Source: Streptomyces sp. NBC_01306 (lineage in GTDB: Bacteria > Actinomycetota > Actinomycetes > Streptomycetales > Streptomycetaceae). Taken from it: 64,000 nucleotides of DNA. Below are positions 1 through 9,160 of the stretch, in pieces. Location: assembly GCF_026340465.1 (NCBI RefSeq), contig NZ_JAPEPC010000001.1, forward strand, positions 7,145,501 through 7,209,500. The letters are read 5' to 3'. The position numbers and the translations under genes are program-made. How positions within the stretch are numbered: the stretch's first letter is position 1; each line of letters opens with the position of its first letter. The notes beneath the pieces are model-generated. The model saw only the letters and a list, made by a program, of their open reading frames with translations, searched no databases and was not told the origin of the DNA.

Positions 1-834
1 TTGCTCGGCGGTCCGGTCCGCGACGAGGTGCGGGTCTACGCCTGGGTCGGCGGCGACGAACCCGCCCAGCTCACCGAGGAGATCACCGCCCAGGTCGAGG
101 CCGGCTTCACCGCCGTCAAGATGAACGCGGCGGGCCGCACCACACCCCTCGCCACCCCCGCGGAGACCGCCGCCGTCGTCGATCGGGTGAGCGCCGCCCG
201 TGCGGTCCTCGGCCCCGGCCGTGATGTGGCCATCGACATGCACGGCAGATTCGGACCGGCCGGCGCCCGCCGGGTCCTGCACGCCATCGAGCCGCTGCAC
301 CCGCTGTTCGTGGAGGAACCGCTCCTTCCCGAACAGGGGCACCTGCTGCCCGCCCTCGTCGGCGCCACCTCCGTACCCATCGCCACCGGCGAACGGCTGT
401 ACGGGCGGGCCGACTTCCTGCCCGCCCTCACGGCCGGCATCGCGGTCGCCCAGCCGGACCCCTCGCACGCCGGAGGCATCTCCGAGGTCCACCGCATCGC
501 CTCGCTCGCCGAGACCTACGGCGCGCAACTCGCCCCGCACTGCCCCCTCGGCCCGATCGCACTCGCCGCCAGTCTCCAGATCGCCTTCGCCACCCCGAAC
601 TTCCTCATCCAGGAGCAGAGCCGGGGCATCCACTACAACAAGGACGCCGACCTGCTCTCGTACGTCGTGGACACCGAACCCTTCCGCTTCGTCGGCGGAC
701 GGGCGCGGCGCACGGCCCTGCCGGGGCTCGGTGTCACGGTGGAGGAGAGCGCCGTACGCGCGGCCGACCGGTCCGGGCACGCCTGGCGCAATCCGGTGTG
801 GCGGTACGACGACGGCGCCTTCGCCGAGTGGTGA
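1..834 (+). CDS. Galactonate dehydratase-like enolase-superfamily enzyme (5' end outside window)
   Basis: This is the C-terminal part of a mandelate-racemase/enolase superfamily sugar-acid dehydratase, probably of the D-galactonate dehydratase (DgoD) type, which converts the acid to a 2-keto-3-deoxy acid. Visible catalytic positions are the AIDMHG motif (Asp79 and His81), FVEEP (Glu105), ATGERLYGR (Glu131) and the general base His180 in LAPHCPLG. Full-length family members are about 380 residues, so roughly 100 N-terminal residues lie upstream of the window and the leading TTG is not the true start. The stop touches the next gene, and five consecutive coupled genes follow, which supports a sugar-acid catabolic operon. 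The exact substrate (galactonate, gluconate or another aldonate) cannot be fixed from sequence alone. Confidence 0.85.
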   Translation: MLGGPVRDEVRVYAWVGGDEPAQLTEEITAQVEAGFTAVKMNAAGRTTPLATPAETAAVVDRVSAARAVLGPGRDVAIDMHGRFGPAGARRVLHAIEPLHPLFVEEPLLPEQGHLLPALVGATSVPIATGERLYGRADFLPALTAGIAVAQPDPSHAGGISEVHRIASLAETYGAQLAPHCPLGPIALAASLQIAFATPNFLIQEQSRGIHYNKDADLLSYVVDTEPFRFVGGRARRTALPGLGVTVEESAVRAADRSGHAWRNPVWRYDDGAFAEW

Positions 835-839
835 GCACG

Positions 840-1724
840 ATGCCCACCATCAGAATCGAGACCGACCCGGCCTGCGGCGGGAGGTGGACGTCGCTGCGGG
901 CGGCCGGCCGCGAATGGCTCTGGCACCGTGACGAGCCGCGCCGCCCGGGCGCCATCCCGGGCGACGCCTTCGCCGACGCCGGTGGCCTGGAGGAATGCGT
1001 ACCGACCGTACGCGGCACACCCGACCACGGCGATGCCTGGACCCGGCCCTGGCAGCGGGCCGGTGGCACCGAGTCCGTCGACTGCCCGGACTTCCGGCTC
1101 AGCCGCCGGATTCGCGGCGACGGGGACCGCGCGGTGGCCGACTACCGGCTCACGGCAGAACCCGGCTACCGCTTCCTGTGGGCCGCGCACGCGCTGTTCG
1201 ATCTCTCGGAGGAGGCGCACATCGGGATCAGGGGCGGCACGCCGACCCGCTTCTATCCCGACAGCGGCGCCCGGTGGACCCCTTGTTCCTGGCCGTCGCA
1301 GCCGGGGCGGACGGCAGGGCTCGACCGTCTCGGGCCGGATGACGGGACGGCGGTCGGCGCCGTCGTGGACACCCCACAGGTGTGCGTCCGCGACGGCGCG
1401 GCCACGTTGCGCATGGCCGTCGAGGCCGAAGGCCAGCCGGTGTCCGTGGCGGTGTGGCGCAACCTCGGCGGCTTCCCCGAGCGGGAGCCGTACCGGTCCG
1501 TGGGCGTCGAGCCCATGCTCGGTCGGGTGTTCGACCTGGCGGCCGCGCGGGACGGGGACGCCGCGTGCGTTCCGCGCAGCGGCGAGGTCCGCTGGCGTCT
1601 CACCCTGGCTGCGCAGGCACCGGAGCCGTGGACACAACCAGCGCCACAGACGGAGCCGGAATCCGAATCCGGCACGGCGCCGGAAGACACCGACAGGAGG
1701 GGAACTCACCCGTGGATCTGCTGA
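840..1724 (+). CDS. Aldose 1-epimerase (mutarotase)-like protein
   Basis: A protein of about 294 residues with the look of the galactose-mutarotase-like beta-sandwich family (RFYPDSGARWTP, NLGGFPEREPYRSVGVEPM). It could interconvert anomers of the sugar feeding this operon. The ATG at 840 is chosen; an in-frame GTG at 831 overlaps the upstream stop and would add three residues. Its 3' end overlaps the start of the aldolase gene, so the genes are translationally coupled. The family call rests on overall pattern and context; active-site residues were not confirmed. Confidence 0.6.
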   Translation: MPTIRIETDPACGGRWTSLRAAGREWLWHRDEPRRPGAIPGDAFADAGGLEECVPTVRGTPDHGDAWTRPWQRAGGTESVDCPDFRLSRRIRGDGDRAVADYRLTAEPGYRFLWAAHALFDLSEEAHIGIRGGTPTRFYPDSGARWTPCSWPSQPGRTAGLDRLGPDDGTAVGAVVDTPQVCVRDGAATLRMAVEAEGQPVSVAVWRNLGGFPEREPYRSVGVEPMLGRVFDLAAARDGDAACVPRSGEVRWRLTLAAQAPEPWTQPAPQTEPESESGTAPEDTDRRGTHPWIC

Positions 1725-2359
1725 CCGCGCTGCGCACCCACCGGATCGTCGCCATCGTGCGCGGCGCCGACGCGGACGCCGCGCTCAGAACCGTACTGAC
1801 CCTGGCGGAGGAGCACCTCCCGCTCATCGAGGTCTCTCTCAGCGGCAAGGACGCACTCGACGTCATCCGCCGGGCCCGCGCCGCGCTGGGTCCAGGTGCG
1901 CCGCTCGGTGCGGGCACCGTGCTCACCGCCGAGGACGCACACGCGGTGCGGGACGCGGGAGCCGGCTTCGTCGTCACCCCTGCCGTCTGCGAGGCCGTCA
2001 CCGAGGCCGGGCGCCTCGGGCTGCCCGTCCTGGCAGGGGTGATGACCCCCACCGACATCGTCGCCGCGCGGCGGCTCGGTGCGGACGCGTTCAAGATCTT
2101 TCCCGCTGCGCAGGCCGGTGGCCCCGGATATCTGAGGGCACTGCGGGGCCCGTTCCCGGACGCGCCGTTCGTGCCGGTCGGAGGGGTGGACGCCGGCGCG
2201 GCCGGGAGCTATCTCGCGCACGGGGCCACCGCCGTGGGTGTCGGCTCGCCGCTGATCGGCGACGCGGCCGACGGCGGCAGCACCGCAGCACTGCGCGAGC
2301 GGGCGCGCGCCTTCCGCGACGCCGTACGCGCCGCCGCCTCCGCGGACACCGTCCGATGA
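1712..2359 (+). CDS. 2-keto-3-deoxy-6-phosphogluconate/galactonate aldolase
   Basis: A class I aldolase of 215 residues, the usual length for Eda/DgoA proteins, splitting KDPG or KDPGal into pyruvate and glyceraldehyde 3-phosphate. The Schiff-base lysine sits in ADAFKIFPAAQ, the proton-relay Glu in LIEVSLSGKD, and the phosphate-binding segment reads PVGGVDAG. The GTG start at 1712 follows a strong ribosome-binding site (AGGAGGGG near 1695-1702) and overlaps the end of the mutarotase-like gene. The stop overlaps the next ATG as ATGA. With the kinase at 3222 it completes a De Ley-Doudoroff or Entner-Doudoroff type route. Confidence 0.88.
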   Translation: MDLLTALRTHRIVAIVRGADADAALRTVLTLAEEHLPLIEVSLSGKDALDVIRRARAALGPGAPLGAGTVLTAEDAHAVRDAGAGFVVTPAVCEAVTEAGRLGLPVLAGVMTPTDIVAARRLGADAFKIFPAAQAGGPGYLRALRGPFPDAPFVPVGGVDAGAAGSYLAHGATAVGVGSPLIGDAADGGSTAALRERARAFRDAVRAAASADTVR

Positions 2360-3225
2360 CCGCCGGCACCCCGGCCGTCTGCTGGCAGGACCGGCTCGGG
2401 CTCGGTGAAGGAATACGCGCGGTCGACGGCGGCATCGTCCTCGTCGACATCCTCACCGGGCGGCTGCTGGCCGGACCAACGGACCGCTCAGCTCCGCTGA
2501 CGCAACTCGCCCGGCTGCCCGTGCCCCTGGGCGCGGTCGCCCCCGTACACGCTCGCCCCGGAACCTGGATCGCGGCCGCCGGAACCGGCATCTGTCTGAT
2601 CACCGCGCACGGGCGGACCGAGTGGCTCGCGCGCCCCGAGGACGGGGCCGCCACGGCCATGCGGATGAACGACGCGACCGCCGATCCGTACGGCAGGTTC
2701 TGGGCGGGCAGCATGGCCTGCGACGCCGAGGACGGCGCGGGCTCCCTCTACCGTGTCGATCACGACGGCACGGTGATCCGGGTGCTGGACGGCCTCACCG
2801 TGCCCAACGGCCCGGCATTCTCCGCGGACGGCACCGTGATGTACCTCGCCGACAGCGCCAAGGGCATCATCCGCCGGTACCCGGTCGATCCGGACACCGG
2901 ACTGCCGGGTACGCCGGACACTTTCGCCGTCTTCGACCGCGGCAGCCCCGACGGTATGACGGTGGACGCCGAAGGCGCCCTGTGGACTGCGGTCTGGGGC
3001 ACCGGCACCGTCCACCGCTACCGCGCCGACGGCACCTTGGACCGGCAGATCCGCATTCCGGCGACGCAGCCCGCCGGGCTGTGCCTCGACGGGGACAGTC
3101 TGTACGTCACCAGCGCGCGGCACGGTCTCGCCGCACCCGGACCGCTGGACGGCGCGGTCTTCGCCACCCGGGTCGGCGTCCGGGGCCTGCCCACGTGTGC
3201 CTACCACCCCGGGAGAACCGAGTGA
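2356..3225 (+). CDS. SMP-30/gluconolactonase family protein
   Basis: A 289-residue six-bladed beta-propeller of the SMP-30/regucalcin/gluconolactonase family, expected to open sugar lactones to aldonates, which is the step before the dehydratase of this operon. Metal-site residues are visible: Glu in GLGEG near the N-terminus, Asn in MRMNDATADPYGRFWAG, Asn in VPNGPAFS and Asp in SPDGMTVDAEG. The ATG overlaps the aldolase stop by four bases (ATGA), and its own stop overlaps the GTG of the kinase gene, so all five genes are coupled. Confidence 0.85.
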   Translation: MTAGTPAVCWQDRLGLGEGIRAVDGGIVLVDILTGRLLAGPTDRSAPLTQLARLPVPLGAVAPVHARPGTWIAAAGTGICLITAHGRTEWLARPEDGAATAMRMNDATADPYGRFWAGSMACDAEDGAGSLYRVDHDGTVIRVLDGLTVPNGPAFSADGTVMYLADSAKGIIRRYPVDPDTGLPGTPDTFAVFDRGSPDGMTVDAEGALWTAVWGTGTVHRYRADGTLDRQIRIPATQPAGLCLDGDSLYVTSARHGLAAPGPLDGAVFATRVGVRGLPTCAYHPGRTE

Positions 3226-4223
3226 CGTCGATGCACAGCTCCCACGGAACCGGCCGGCGGCCGGTGACCGGGCCGGTGACCTGTATCGGTGAGACCATGG
3301 CCGCGCTGATCCCCGAACCCGCCGCCCCGCTGGACGGCGCCGGTCTGCTCGGGATCCGGATCGCGGGCGCCGAGTCCAACGTGGCGATGTACCTCGCCGA
3401 CCACGGGGTGCCCAGCCGTTGGGTCTCCGCGCTCGGTGACGACCCGTTCGGACACCGGATCCGCGCAGAGGTGGCGGCGGCCGGTGTCGACATCAGCGGC
3501 GTACGCACCGACCCGCACCGCCCGACCGGACTCCTCGTCAAGGACCCCGGCACCGAGGGCACCCGCGTCCACTACTACCGCCGCGGCTCCGCCGCCTCGG
3601 CCCTGACCCCGGACCTCCTGGACGACGACGCCGTGCGCTCCGCAGGCCTCGTCCACCTCAGCGGCATCACCCCGGCGCTCTCGGCGGGCTGCCGGGACCT
3701 GGTCCTCGCGCTGCTCCGGCCCGACATCGCTGAACGCCCGTGCCCCGTGAGCTTCGACGTCAACCACCGGGCCGCTCTGTGGGCGGACGGTGCGGCGCCC
3801 GCCGTGCTGCTCGGGCTCGCCCGAAGGGCGGACATCACGTTCGTGGGCCTCGACGAGGCGCAGGCGCTGTGGGGAGACGAACTGGCCGACGCCTTCGCCG
3901 TACGGGAGTTGCTGCCACAGCCGCCCGTCCTCGTCGTCAAGGACGGTGCCCGGGCCGCCACCGCCTTCGACGGCCCCCGGGTTCACACGGTGCCCGCGCC
4001 CCCGGTCGAAGTCATCGAACCGGTGGGCGCCGGCGACGCGTTCGCTGCCGGGTTCCTCGCCGGGCTGCTGCGCGGCGAAGAACCCGTACGGGCGCTGCGG
4101 CTGGGGCATCTGACGGCGGGCGCCGCACTGCGGGTGACCGGCGACCACGGCCCCCTGCCGGACCGCGCCCGCCTCGCCGAGCTGCTCGACGCGGCGCCGG
4201 CGGAGTGGGCAGAAGGTGGGTGA
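3222..4223 (+). CDS. PfkB-family sugar kinase, probably 2-keto-3-deoxygluconate/galactonate kinase
   Basis: A 333-residue ribokinase/PfkB-family kinase. The N-terminal CIGETMAALIPEP and GAESNVAMYLA segments are typical of KDG kinases. The C-terminal signature GAGDAFAAGFLAGLLRG contains the catalytic Asp and the anion hole. It should phosphorylate the 2-keto-3-deoxy acid made by the dehydratase to give the aldolase substrate. The GTG at 3222 overlaps the lactonase stop; an ATG at 3231 is an alternative start. It is the last gene of the operon. Confidence 0.85.
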   Translation: MTSMHSSHGTGRRPVTGPVTCIGETMAALIPEPAAPLDGAGLLGIRIAGAESNVAMYLADHGVPSRWVSALGDDPFGHRIRAEVAAAGVDISGVRTDPHRPTGLLVKDPGTEGTRVHYYRRGSAASALTPDLLDDDAVRSAGLVHLSGITPALSAGCRDLVLALLRPDIAERPCPVSFDVNHRAALWADGAAPAVLLGLARRADITFVGLDEAQALWGDELADAFAVRELLPQPPVLVVKDGARAATAFDGPRVHTVPAPPVEVIEPVGAGDAFAAGFLAGLLRGEEPVRALRLGHLTAGAALRVTGDHGPLPDRARLAELLDAAPAEWAEGG

Positions 4224-4378
4224 CCCGGCGATCCGGCCGCTGAGCTGGACGCACAGGCCACAAGTCGCGTGTGCGTGCCATGTTAATCTGACGGATCATC
4301 GCACAACCGACCGCCTGACCAGCGGAGAGTTGCCAACTGACGGATTCTGCCAGCTGGTTGAGGCGCTGAGGGGAACCT

Positions 4379-4606
4379 ATGAACAACGGTAAGAAGAAAC
4401 TGACCGCTGCTGCTCTTTCAGCAGTGCTTTCGTTGTCGGTGCTCGGCCTGGCCTGGCAGGCGGCGGCTGAGTCTCCTGGGAGCACCAGCAAGACCGTGGC
4501 AACCCAATGGCCCGGGGCGCAGGGCTCTTCGGTGTCTCATGGGGCCAACGGAATGACCCCGGCCACTCAGTGGCCCGGGGCGCAGGGCTCCTCCGTCGAG
4601 GCCTAG
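4379..4606 (+). CDS. Small secreted peptide with two copies of ATQWPGAQGSSV
   Basis: A 75-residue protein with a classic Sec signal peptide (charged MNNGKKK, hydrophobic core, likely cleavage after WQAAA near residue 30). The predicted mature part of about 45 residues contains two exact copies of ATQWPGAQGSSV separated by SHGANGMTP, ending with EA. A good ribosome-binding site (GAGGGG at 4368-4373) precedes the ATG. There is no cysteine, so it is not a disulphide-rich peptide. The repeat architecture resembles precursors that release repeated short peptides, or a repeat-containing surface peptide. The family is not recognised. It stands alone, with about 155 bp of noncoding DNA upstream. Confidence 0.75.
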   Translation: MNNGKKKLTAAALSAVLSLSVLGLAWQAAAESPGSTSKTVATQWPGAQGSSVSHGANGMTPATQWPGAQGSSVEA

Positions 4607-4871
4607 GCCATTTCTTCGGGATCGCTTTGCTGTTGACCCGACCCTCCCGGCCGGGCCGGGCAGCGAGGGGAGCGCATCGCTCTCCCGCGGCGTTCGTCCG
4701 GGAGGGAACCCGCACGCTCAGCACGGAGTGGCGCGCTGCGAACCGGGGCATCCCGTACGTGGGGGACATGTGACCCAGGAGGTCCGGCCCGGAACCGGTC
4801 CGGGAACGGAGACGGCCGGTCGGTAGCAACCAGCGAGCTGCCGGCAGGACAACGAGCGGCGGCGGAGCGGC

Positions 4872-5819
4872 ATGAGCGACAGACCGCGTACGGCGGACCG
4901 ACCGGACCCCGGCCTCTTCGGCCCCGGATCGGTGACCTGGCAGGCACACGCGGACCCGGTCATGTGGATCGCCGGTGTCCGCGCCCTCTACCTCCAGGCG
5001 CTGCACCCCCGCGCGGTCCGCGGTGTCATCCAGAATTCGGACTTCCGCCGGGACGCCTGGGGGCGGCTGCTGCGCACCGCGAGCTTCGTCGGCACCATCA
5101 CCTACGGCACGACCGAGGCCGCCGAGCAGGCGGGCGCCCGGGTCCGCCGGATCCACAGCTTCCTCGGTGCCACCGATCCCGTGACCGCGGAGCGGTACGG
5201 CGTCGGTGAGCCGGCGCTCCTGCTCTGGGTGCACTGCGCCGAGATCGACTCGTACCTCGGCGTCCTGCGCCGCTCCGGCGTCCCCATCGGCGACGCGCAG
5301 GCCGACCGCTACATCGACGAGAACCGCGAGAGCGCCCGGCTGGTCGGGCTCGACCCGGCGGAGGTGCCCGCGGACCGGGCCGCACTCGCCGCGTACTTCG
5401 AGTCGGTACGCCCCGAACTCGCCGCCACCGCGGAGTCCCGCGAGGTCGACGCGTTCCTGCGCAGGCCCCCCGTTCCCGCCGTTCTCGCTCCGGCGCGCGC
5501 GGCGCTCTGGCGGCAGGTGGCCGCTCTCGCGTACGCCTCACTGCCTCCGTACGCCCATGAGCTCTACGGGAGACCGGCACCCGGCCCGGAGACCGTGAAC
5601 CGTCGGCTCACCGCCACCGGCAACGCCCTGCGCTGCATCCCCGACCGGCTGCGCTGGCAGCTGCCACCTGGCCATATTCTGAAGGCAATGGCGCGCTTGG
5701 GCCCGGGCAGCCGTCCGGCACCGTACAAACTCCGGACACCGGACGCCATACTGGACGGGCCGGGGACGGTGCAGCGAGGCGACGGGGGCGACAGCACGAG
5801 ATGGCGGACACCAGGCTGA
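4872..5819 (+). CDS. MpaB/DUF2236-family oxygenase-like protein
   Basis: A 315-residue protein of the DUF2236 family (latex-clearing protein/MpaB-like oxygenases, heme-dependent where studied). Family features seen are PDPGLFGPGSVTWQAHADPVMWIAG, LQALHPRAVRGV and LLWVHCAEIDSYL, which carry conserved His residues. The substrate is unknown. The C-terminal 19 bases overlap the start of the kinase gene, so the two are probably co-expressed, and the kinase may act on this protein or its pathway. There is no signal peptide or clear membrane segment. Confidence 0.78.
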   Translation: MSDRPRTADRPDPGLFGPGSVTWQAHADPVMWIAGVRALYLQALHPRAVRGVIQNSDFRRDAWGRLLRTASFVGTITYGTTEAAEQAGARVRRIHSFLGATDPVTAERYGVGEPALLLWVHCAEIDSYLGVLRRSGVPIGDAQADRYIDENRESARLVGLDPAEVPADRAALAAYFESVRPELAATAESREVDAFLRRPPVPAVLAPARAALWRQVAALAYASLPPYAHELYGRPAPGPETVNRRLTATGNALRCIPDRLRWQLPPGHILKAMARLGPGSRPAPYKLRTPDAILDGPGTVQRGDGGDSTRWRTPG

Positions 5820-8038
5820 TCCACGGCCGGTACCGGCTGCTCGAAGCGATCGGGCGCGGGGGCATGGGCGAGGTGTGGCGGGCGCGTGACGAGTCCCTGG
5901 GCCGCCATGTCGCCGTCAAGTGCCTCAAGCCGCTGGGACCCCAGCACGACCAGTCCTTCACCCGGGTGCTGCGCGAGCGCTTCCGCCGCGAGGCGCGGGT
6001 CGCGGCCTCCCTCCAGCATCGCGGGGTCACCGTCGTCCACGACTTCGGTGAGTACGAGGGCGTCCTGTACCTCGTCATGGAGCTGCTCGACGGCCAGAAC
6101 CTCAGCCAGCTCCTCGTCGCGAACGAGCAGCGGCCGCTGCCGGTGCCCGACGTCGTCGACATCGCCCGGCAGGTCGCCTCCGCCCTCGCGTACACCCATG
6201 AACAGGGCATCGTCCACCGGGACCTGAAGCCCGCCAACATCATGCGGCTCACCGACGGCACGGTGAAGATCTGCGACTTCGGCATCGCCCGCCTGGGCCA
6301 CGACATCGGCTTCACCTCCCGGCTCACCGGTACCGGCATCGCCATGGGCACCCCGCACTACATGTCACCCGAGCAGATCGGCGGCGGTGAGATCGACCAC
6401 CGCAGCGATCTCTACTCACTGGGGTGCGTGCTGTACGAAATCGCCACCGGGGCACCGCCGTTCGACCTCGACGACGCCTGGGCGGTGCTCGTCGGACACC
6501 GGGACACCGTGCCCGAACCACCGCGCAGCCACCGGTCCGAACTGCCGGAGTTCTTCGACCGGGCCGTCCTCGACCTGCTCGCCAAGACCCCGGACGAGCG
6601 CCCCGCGGACGCCAGGGAGTTCGGCCTGCTGCTCGGCCCGGAGACACCGGCGGCAGGGCTGGCCGCGACGGCCGTGCCGGGGCCTGCGGTCCAGCTGCCC
6701 CCGCGGCTGCCCCCGCTGCCGCCCTGGACCCGGTCCATGACCACCGGCCACAAGGCCACCGGGACCTGGACGGTCACCTCCACCCCCACCGACCGGGCGA
6801 CGGCGCTCACCGGTGAGTGGACGACCGCCGGACCTCCGCGCGGAGCCGCCGCCGTCCCTGTGGCCTCCACCGGGCAGCGGCCCACCCCGCCGCCGGACCT
6901 GGTCGCCGCGCTCGCCGGCCGCCACAACGCCGGGCTGAGCCTGAGCCGGCTGGGCCGCTGGGCGGAGGCGGGGGAGGTGCACCGGGCCGTGGCGGCCGAG
7001 CGTGAGTACGTCCTCGGCCCCGGCCATCCGGACACCCTGGCCAGCCGTTACGAGGTGGGCTTCACACTGAGCCGTACCGGGCGGGCGGCCGACGCGCTGC
7101 GCGAGTTCACCCGGGTCGCCGACGGCCGGGAGCGGGCCCTGGGCGCCGACCATCCCGAGACCCTCGCCGCCCGGCAGGAGACCGCGTACGTACTGGGTCA
7201 GCTCGGCCGCCACTTCGAGGCGCACCAGGTGTACGCGTCGGTGCTCGCCGCCCGGGAGCGCACCGTCGGTCCTGACCACCCGGACACGCTGCGCTGCCGG
7301 CACAACCTCGCCTTCAACCTGAGCAGGCTGGGGCGGCTGGAGGACTCGCACCGGATGGCGTGCGAGGTCGCCGCTGCGCGTGCCGCCGTGCTCGGCGCCG
7401 CGCACCCGGACACCCTGGTGACCCGGTACGAAGTCGCCTACGCGCTGGGACAGCTGGGGCGCTGGCCGGAGGCGCTGGAGATCTACCGGGAGGTGGCCGC
7501 CGCCCGTGAACAGGCGCTGGGCGCCGATCACCCCGACACCCTCGCCACCCGTTACGAGGTGGCCATCAGCCTGGGCCGGCTGGGCCGCAGCGCGGAAGCC
7601 CTCGAACGGTTCGGCGCGCTGGTCGGCGACCGCACCCGGGTCCAGGGGCCTGCCGACCCGGAGACCCTGCGGGCCCGCCACGGCCTGGGGGTGAACCTCG
7701 GCCGGCTCGGCCGGTGGGACGAGGCGCTCGCCGAGGCGCGCGAGGTCTGCGCACTGCGCGAACAGGCGCTGGGCGGCGACCACCCGGACACCCTGGTCAG
7801 CCGCCGCGAAATCGCTGTCGGGCTGGGCTGGCTGGGCCGCTGGGCGGACGCGCTCACCGTCTACCGGGCGGTCGCCGCGGCCCGGGAGCGGGTGCTCGGC
7901 CTCGACCACCCGGACGCGCTGGCCAGCCGCAACGACGAGGCACACTGCCTGGAGCAGCTGGGCTGCGGGGACGAGGCCGCGGAGCTGTACCGCCAGGTCG
8001 CCGCGCGCCGGCAGCAGCGGAGCGCGCCGGGGCTGTGA
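5801..8038 (+). CDS. Cytosolic Ser/Thr protein kinase with C-terminal TPR array
   Basis: A 745-residue Hanks-type kinase. Residues about 8-270 form the kinase domain: glycine loop GRGGMGEVW, VAVK lysine, catalytic HRDLKPANI, DFG and MSPEQ. A Pro/Thr-rich linker follows. From about residue 370 to the end there are nine consecutive TPR units of about 42 residues with the consensus LGxDHPDTLxxRxExAxxLGxLGRWxEAL, of the kinesin-light-chain type. No transmembrane helix or PASTA domain is present, unlike PknB, so it should be soluble. The start overlaps the upstream MpaB-like gene by 19 bases. The TPR array probably recruits partners or substrates. Confidence 0.92.
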   Translation: MADTRLIHGRYRLLEAIGRGGMGEVWRARDESLGRHVAVKCLKPLGPQHDQSFTRVLRERFRREARVAASLQHRGVTVVHDFGEYEGVLYLVMELLDGQNLSQLLVANEQRPLPVPDVVDIARQVASALAYTHEQGIVHRDLKPANIMRLTDGTVKICDFGIARLGHDIGFTSRLTGTGIAMGTPHYMSPEQIGGGEIDHRSDLYSLGCVLYEIATGAPPFDLDDAWAVLVGHRDTVPEPPRSHRSELPEFFDRAVLDLLAKTPDERPADAREFGLLLGPETPAAGLAATAVPGPAVQLPPRLPPLPPWTRSMTTGHKATGTWTVTSTPTDRATALTGEWTTAGPPRGAAAVPVASTGQRPTPPPDLVAALAGRHNAGLSLSRLGRWAEAGEVHRAVAAEREYVLGPGHPDTLASRYEVGFTLSRTGRAADALREFTRVADGRERALGADHPETLAARQETAYVLGQLGRHFEAHQVYASVLAARERTVGPDHPDTLRCRHNLAFNLSRLGRLEDSHRMACEVAAARAAVLGAAHPDTLVTRYEVAYALGQLGRWPEALEIYREVAAAREQALGADHPDTLATRYEVAISLGRLGRSAEALERFGALVGDRTRVQGPADPETLRARHGLGVNLGRLGRWDEALAEAREVCALREQALGGDHPDTLVSRREIAVGLGWLGRWADALTVYRAVAAARERVLGLDHPDALASRNDEAHCLEQLGCGDEAAELYRQVAARRQQRSAPGL

Positions 8039-8206
8039 GCCGCCGCTGTGCGGGGCAGCAGGTATCAGTCCGGGGGGTATCAAACGAACGGGGCCCTGTC
8101 CGGCCCGCGACGGTCTCACGGCCTTACGGTCCGCGAAGACCACGAAGAACCGCGAAGAACTTTCGACGATCGCGTGGACCGTGAAGAGCCGGACAGGACC
8201 CGGGTG

Positions 8207-8938
8207 TCAGGACCCGATCGGGTTGACGTACGTCGCCGGGTGGGTGGCGCCGTCCTGCTTGGTGACAGCGCCACCGAACGGCCACTTCAGCGCGAACTGG
8301 GTCTTCTCGTTGGGCGGGGTGATCCGCACCAGACCGGGCTGGAAGCTGCCCGAGCCCTTCTCCGTGGTCGCGCCGAGCGTGATGCTGAAGTCGGTGGTGT
8401 CCCCGGGCGACAGCGAGACGGTGGTGGTCGGCTTCGAGGAGCGCGCCAGCGACCAGGTGCCGTCGGACGCCTGGTCGCCGACCATGTCGACGCCGGCGAA
8501 GCCGGTCAGCGTGCAGGTGCTCTTGCCGATGTTGGTGAACGCCACCGAGGCCTGCGTCTGGTTGTCGGACTTCATGTCGGGCACGGCGTCGCCGCCCGTG
8601 GCGAAGGCCGCCTTCAGATCGGCGGTGTGGCAGCGCGATCCCGCTGAGCTGCCCGCCGCCGCTCCCTTGCCGCCACCGGTGGAGGAGCTCTCCGTCGCGT
8701 TCGTACCGCTGTTGGACGCAGTGCCGCTGGAGTCCTTGCCGGAGGCCGAGCTGCTGGAGCTGTCCGAACCGGCCGTCCCCTGGCCCGACGTGGCGCTCTC
8801 GGACGAGGTGGCCGATGAGGAATCCCCCGATGCCTTGTCGTCGGACGACGACGAACAGGCGGCGGCGCCGAGGCTGAGCGCGGTGACAGCGAGAAGGGCT
8901 GCCATCCGGCGGGGGAGTCGGTTCAGCTGTGTGGTCAT
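8207..8938 (-). CDS. DUF4232-type secreted lipoprotein
   Basis: A 243-residue lipoprotein with signal peptide and lipobox LGAAAC near residue 21, then a Ser/Gly/Ala-rich linker of about 80 residues and a C-terminal DUF4232-like domain (SRCHTADLKAAF, VAFTNIGKSTCTLTGFAGVDMV, SLSPGDTTDFSITLG) with the usual pair of cysteines. It is probably attached to the outer face of the membrane; no biochemical role is established. The ATG at 8938 is chosen over an upstream in-frame extension because it begins the signal peptide and follows an AGGGG ribosome-binding site. It converges with the kinase gene across 168 bp. Confidence 0.82.
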   Translation of the reverse strand: MTTQLNRLPRRMAALLAVTALSLGAAACSSSSDDKASGDSSSATSSESATSGQGTAGSDSSSSSASGKDSSGTASNSGTNATESSSTGGGKGAAAGSSAGSRCHTADLKAAFATGGDAVPDMKSDNQTQASVAFTNIGKSTCTLTGFAGVDMVGDQASDGTWSLARSSKPTTTVSLSPGDTTDFSITLGATTEKGSGSFQPGLVRITPPNEKTQFALKWPFGGAVTKQDGATHPATYVNPIGS

Positions 8939-9160
8939 GAGTGTGGGGCCCCTGGAATCGTGCGTACGTGATCTACGCGTGAGTAAGCGATCTGTAAGTG
9001 ATCTCCGAACCGATATCACGTCGCGGGCATCAGATCGGTTGCAGAGGAGGCGGGAATCCCTGTATGTGACATGAATCTCTGTGTGATTTCTGTACGATCT
9101 CCGCGGGCCGGATGAACCGGTCGTGCGCCGAGACCTCCTGACCGGGTGTCACCGGCCGCG

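Noticed and set aside
928..2355. Long plus-strand frame upstream of the lactonase
   Set aside because: Arg/Pro-rich shadow of the mutarotase and aldolase genes; the lactonase starts at 2356.
8091..8201. Long-range complementary segments between convergent genes
   Set aside because: GGGCCCTGTCCGGC and its near complement are about 85 bases apart; a terminator role is possible but too weak to list.
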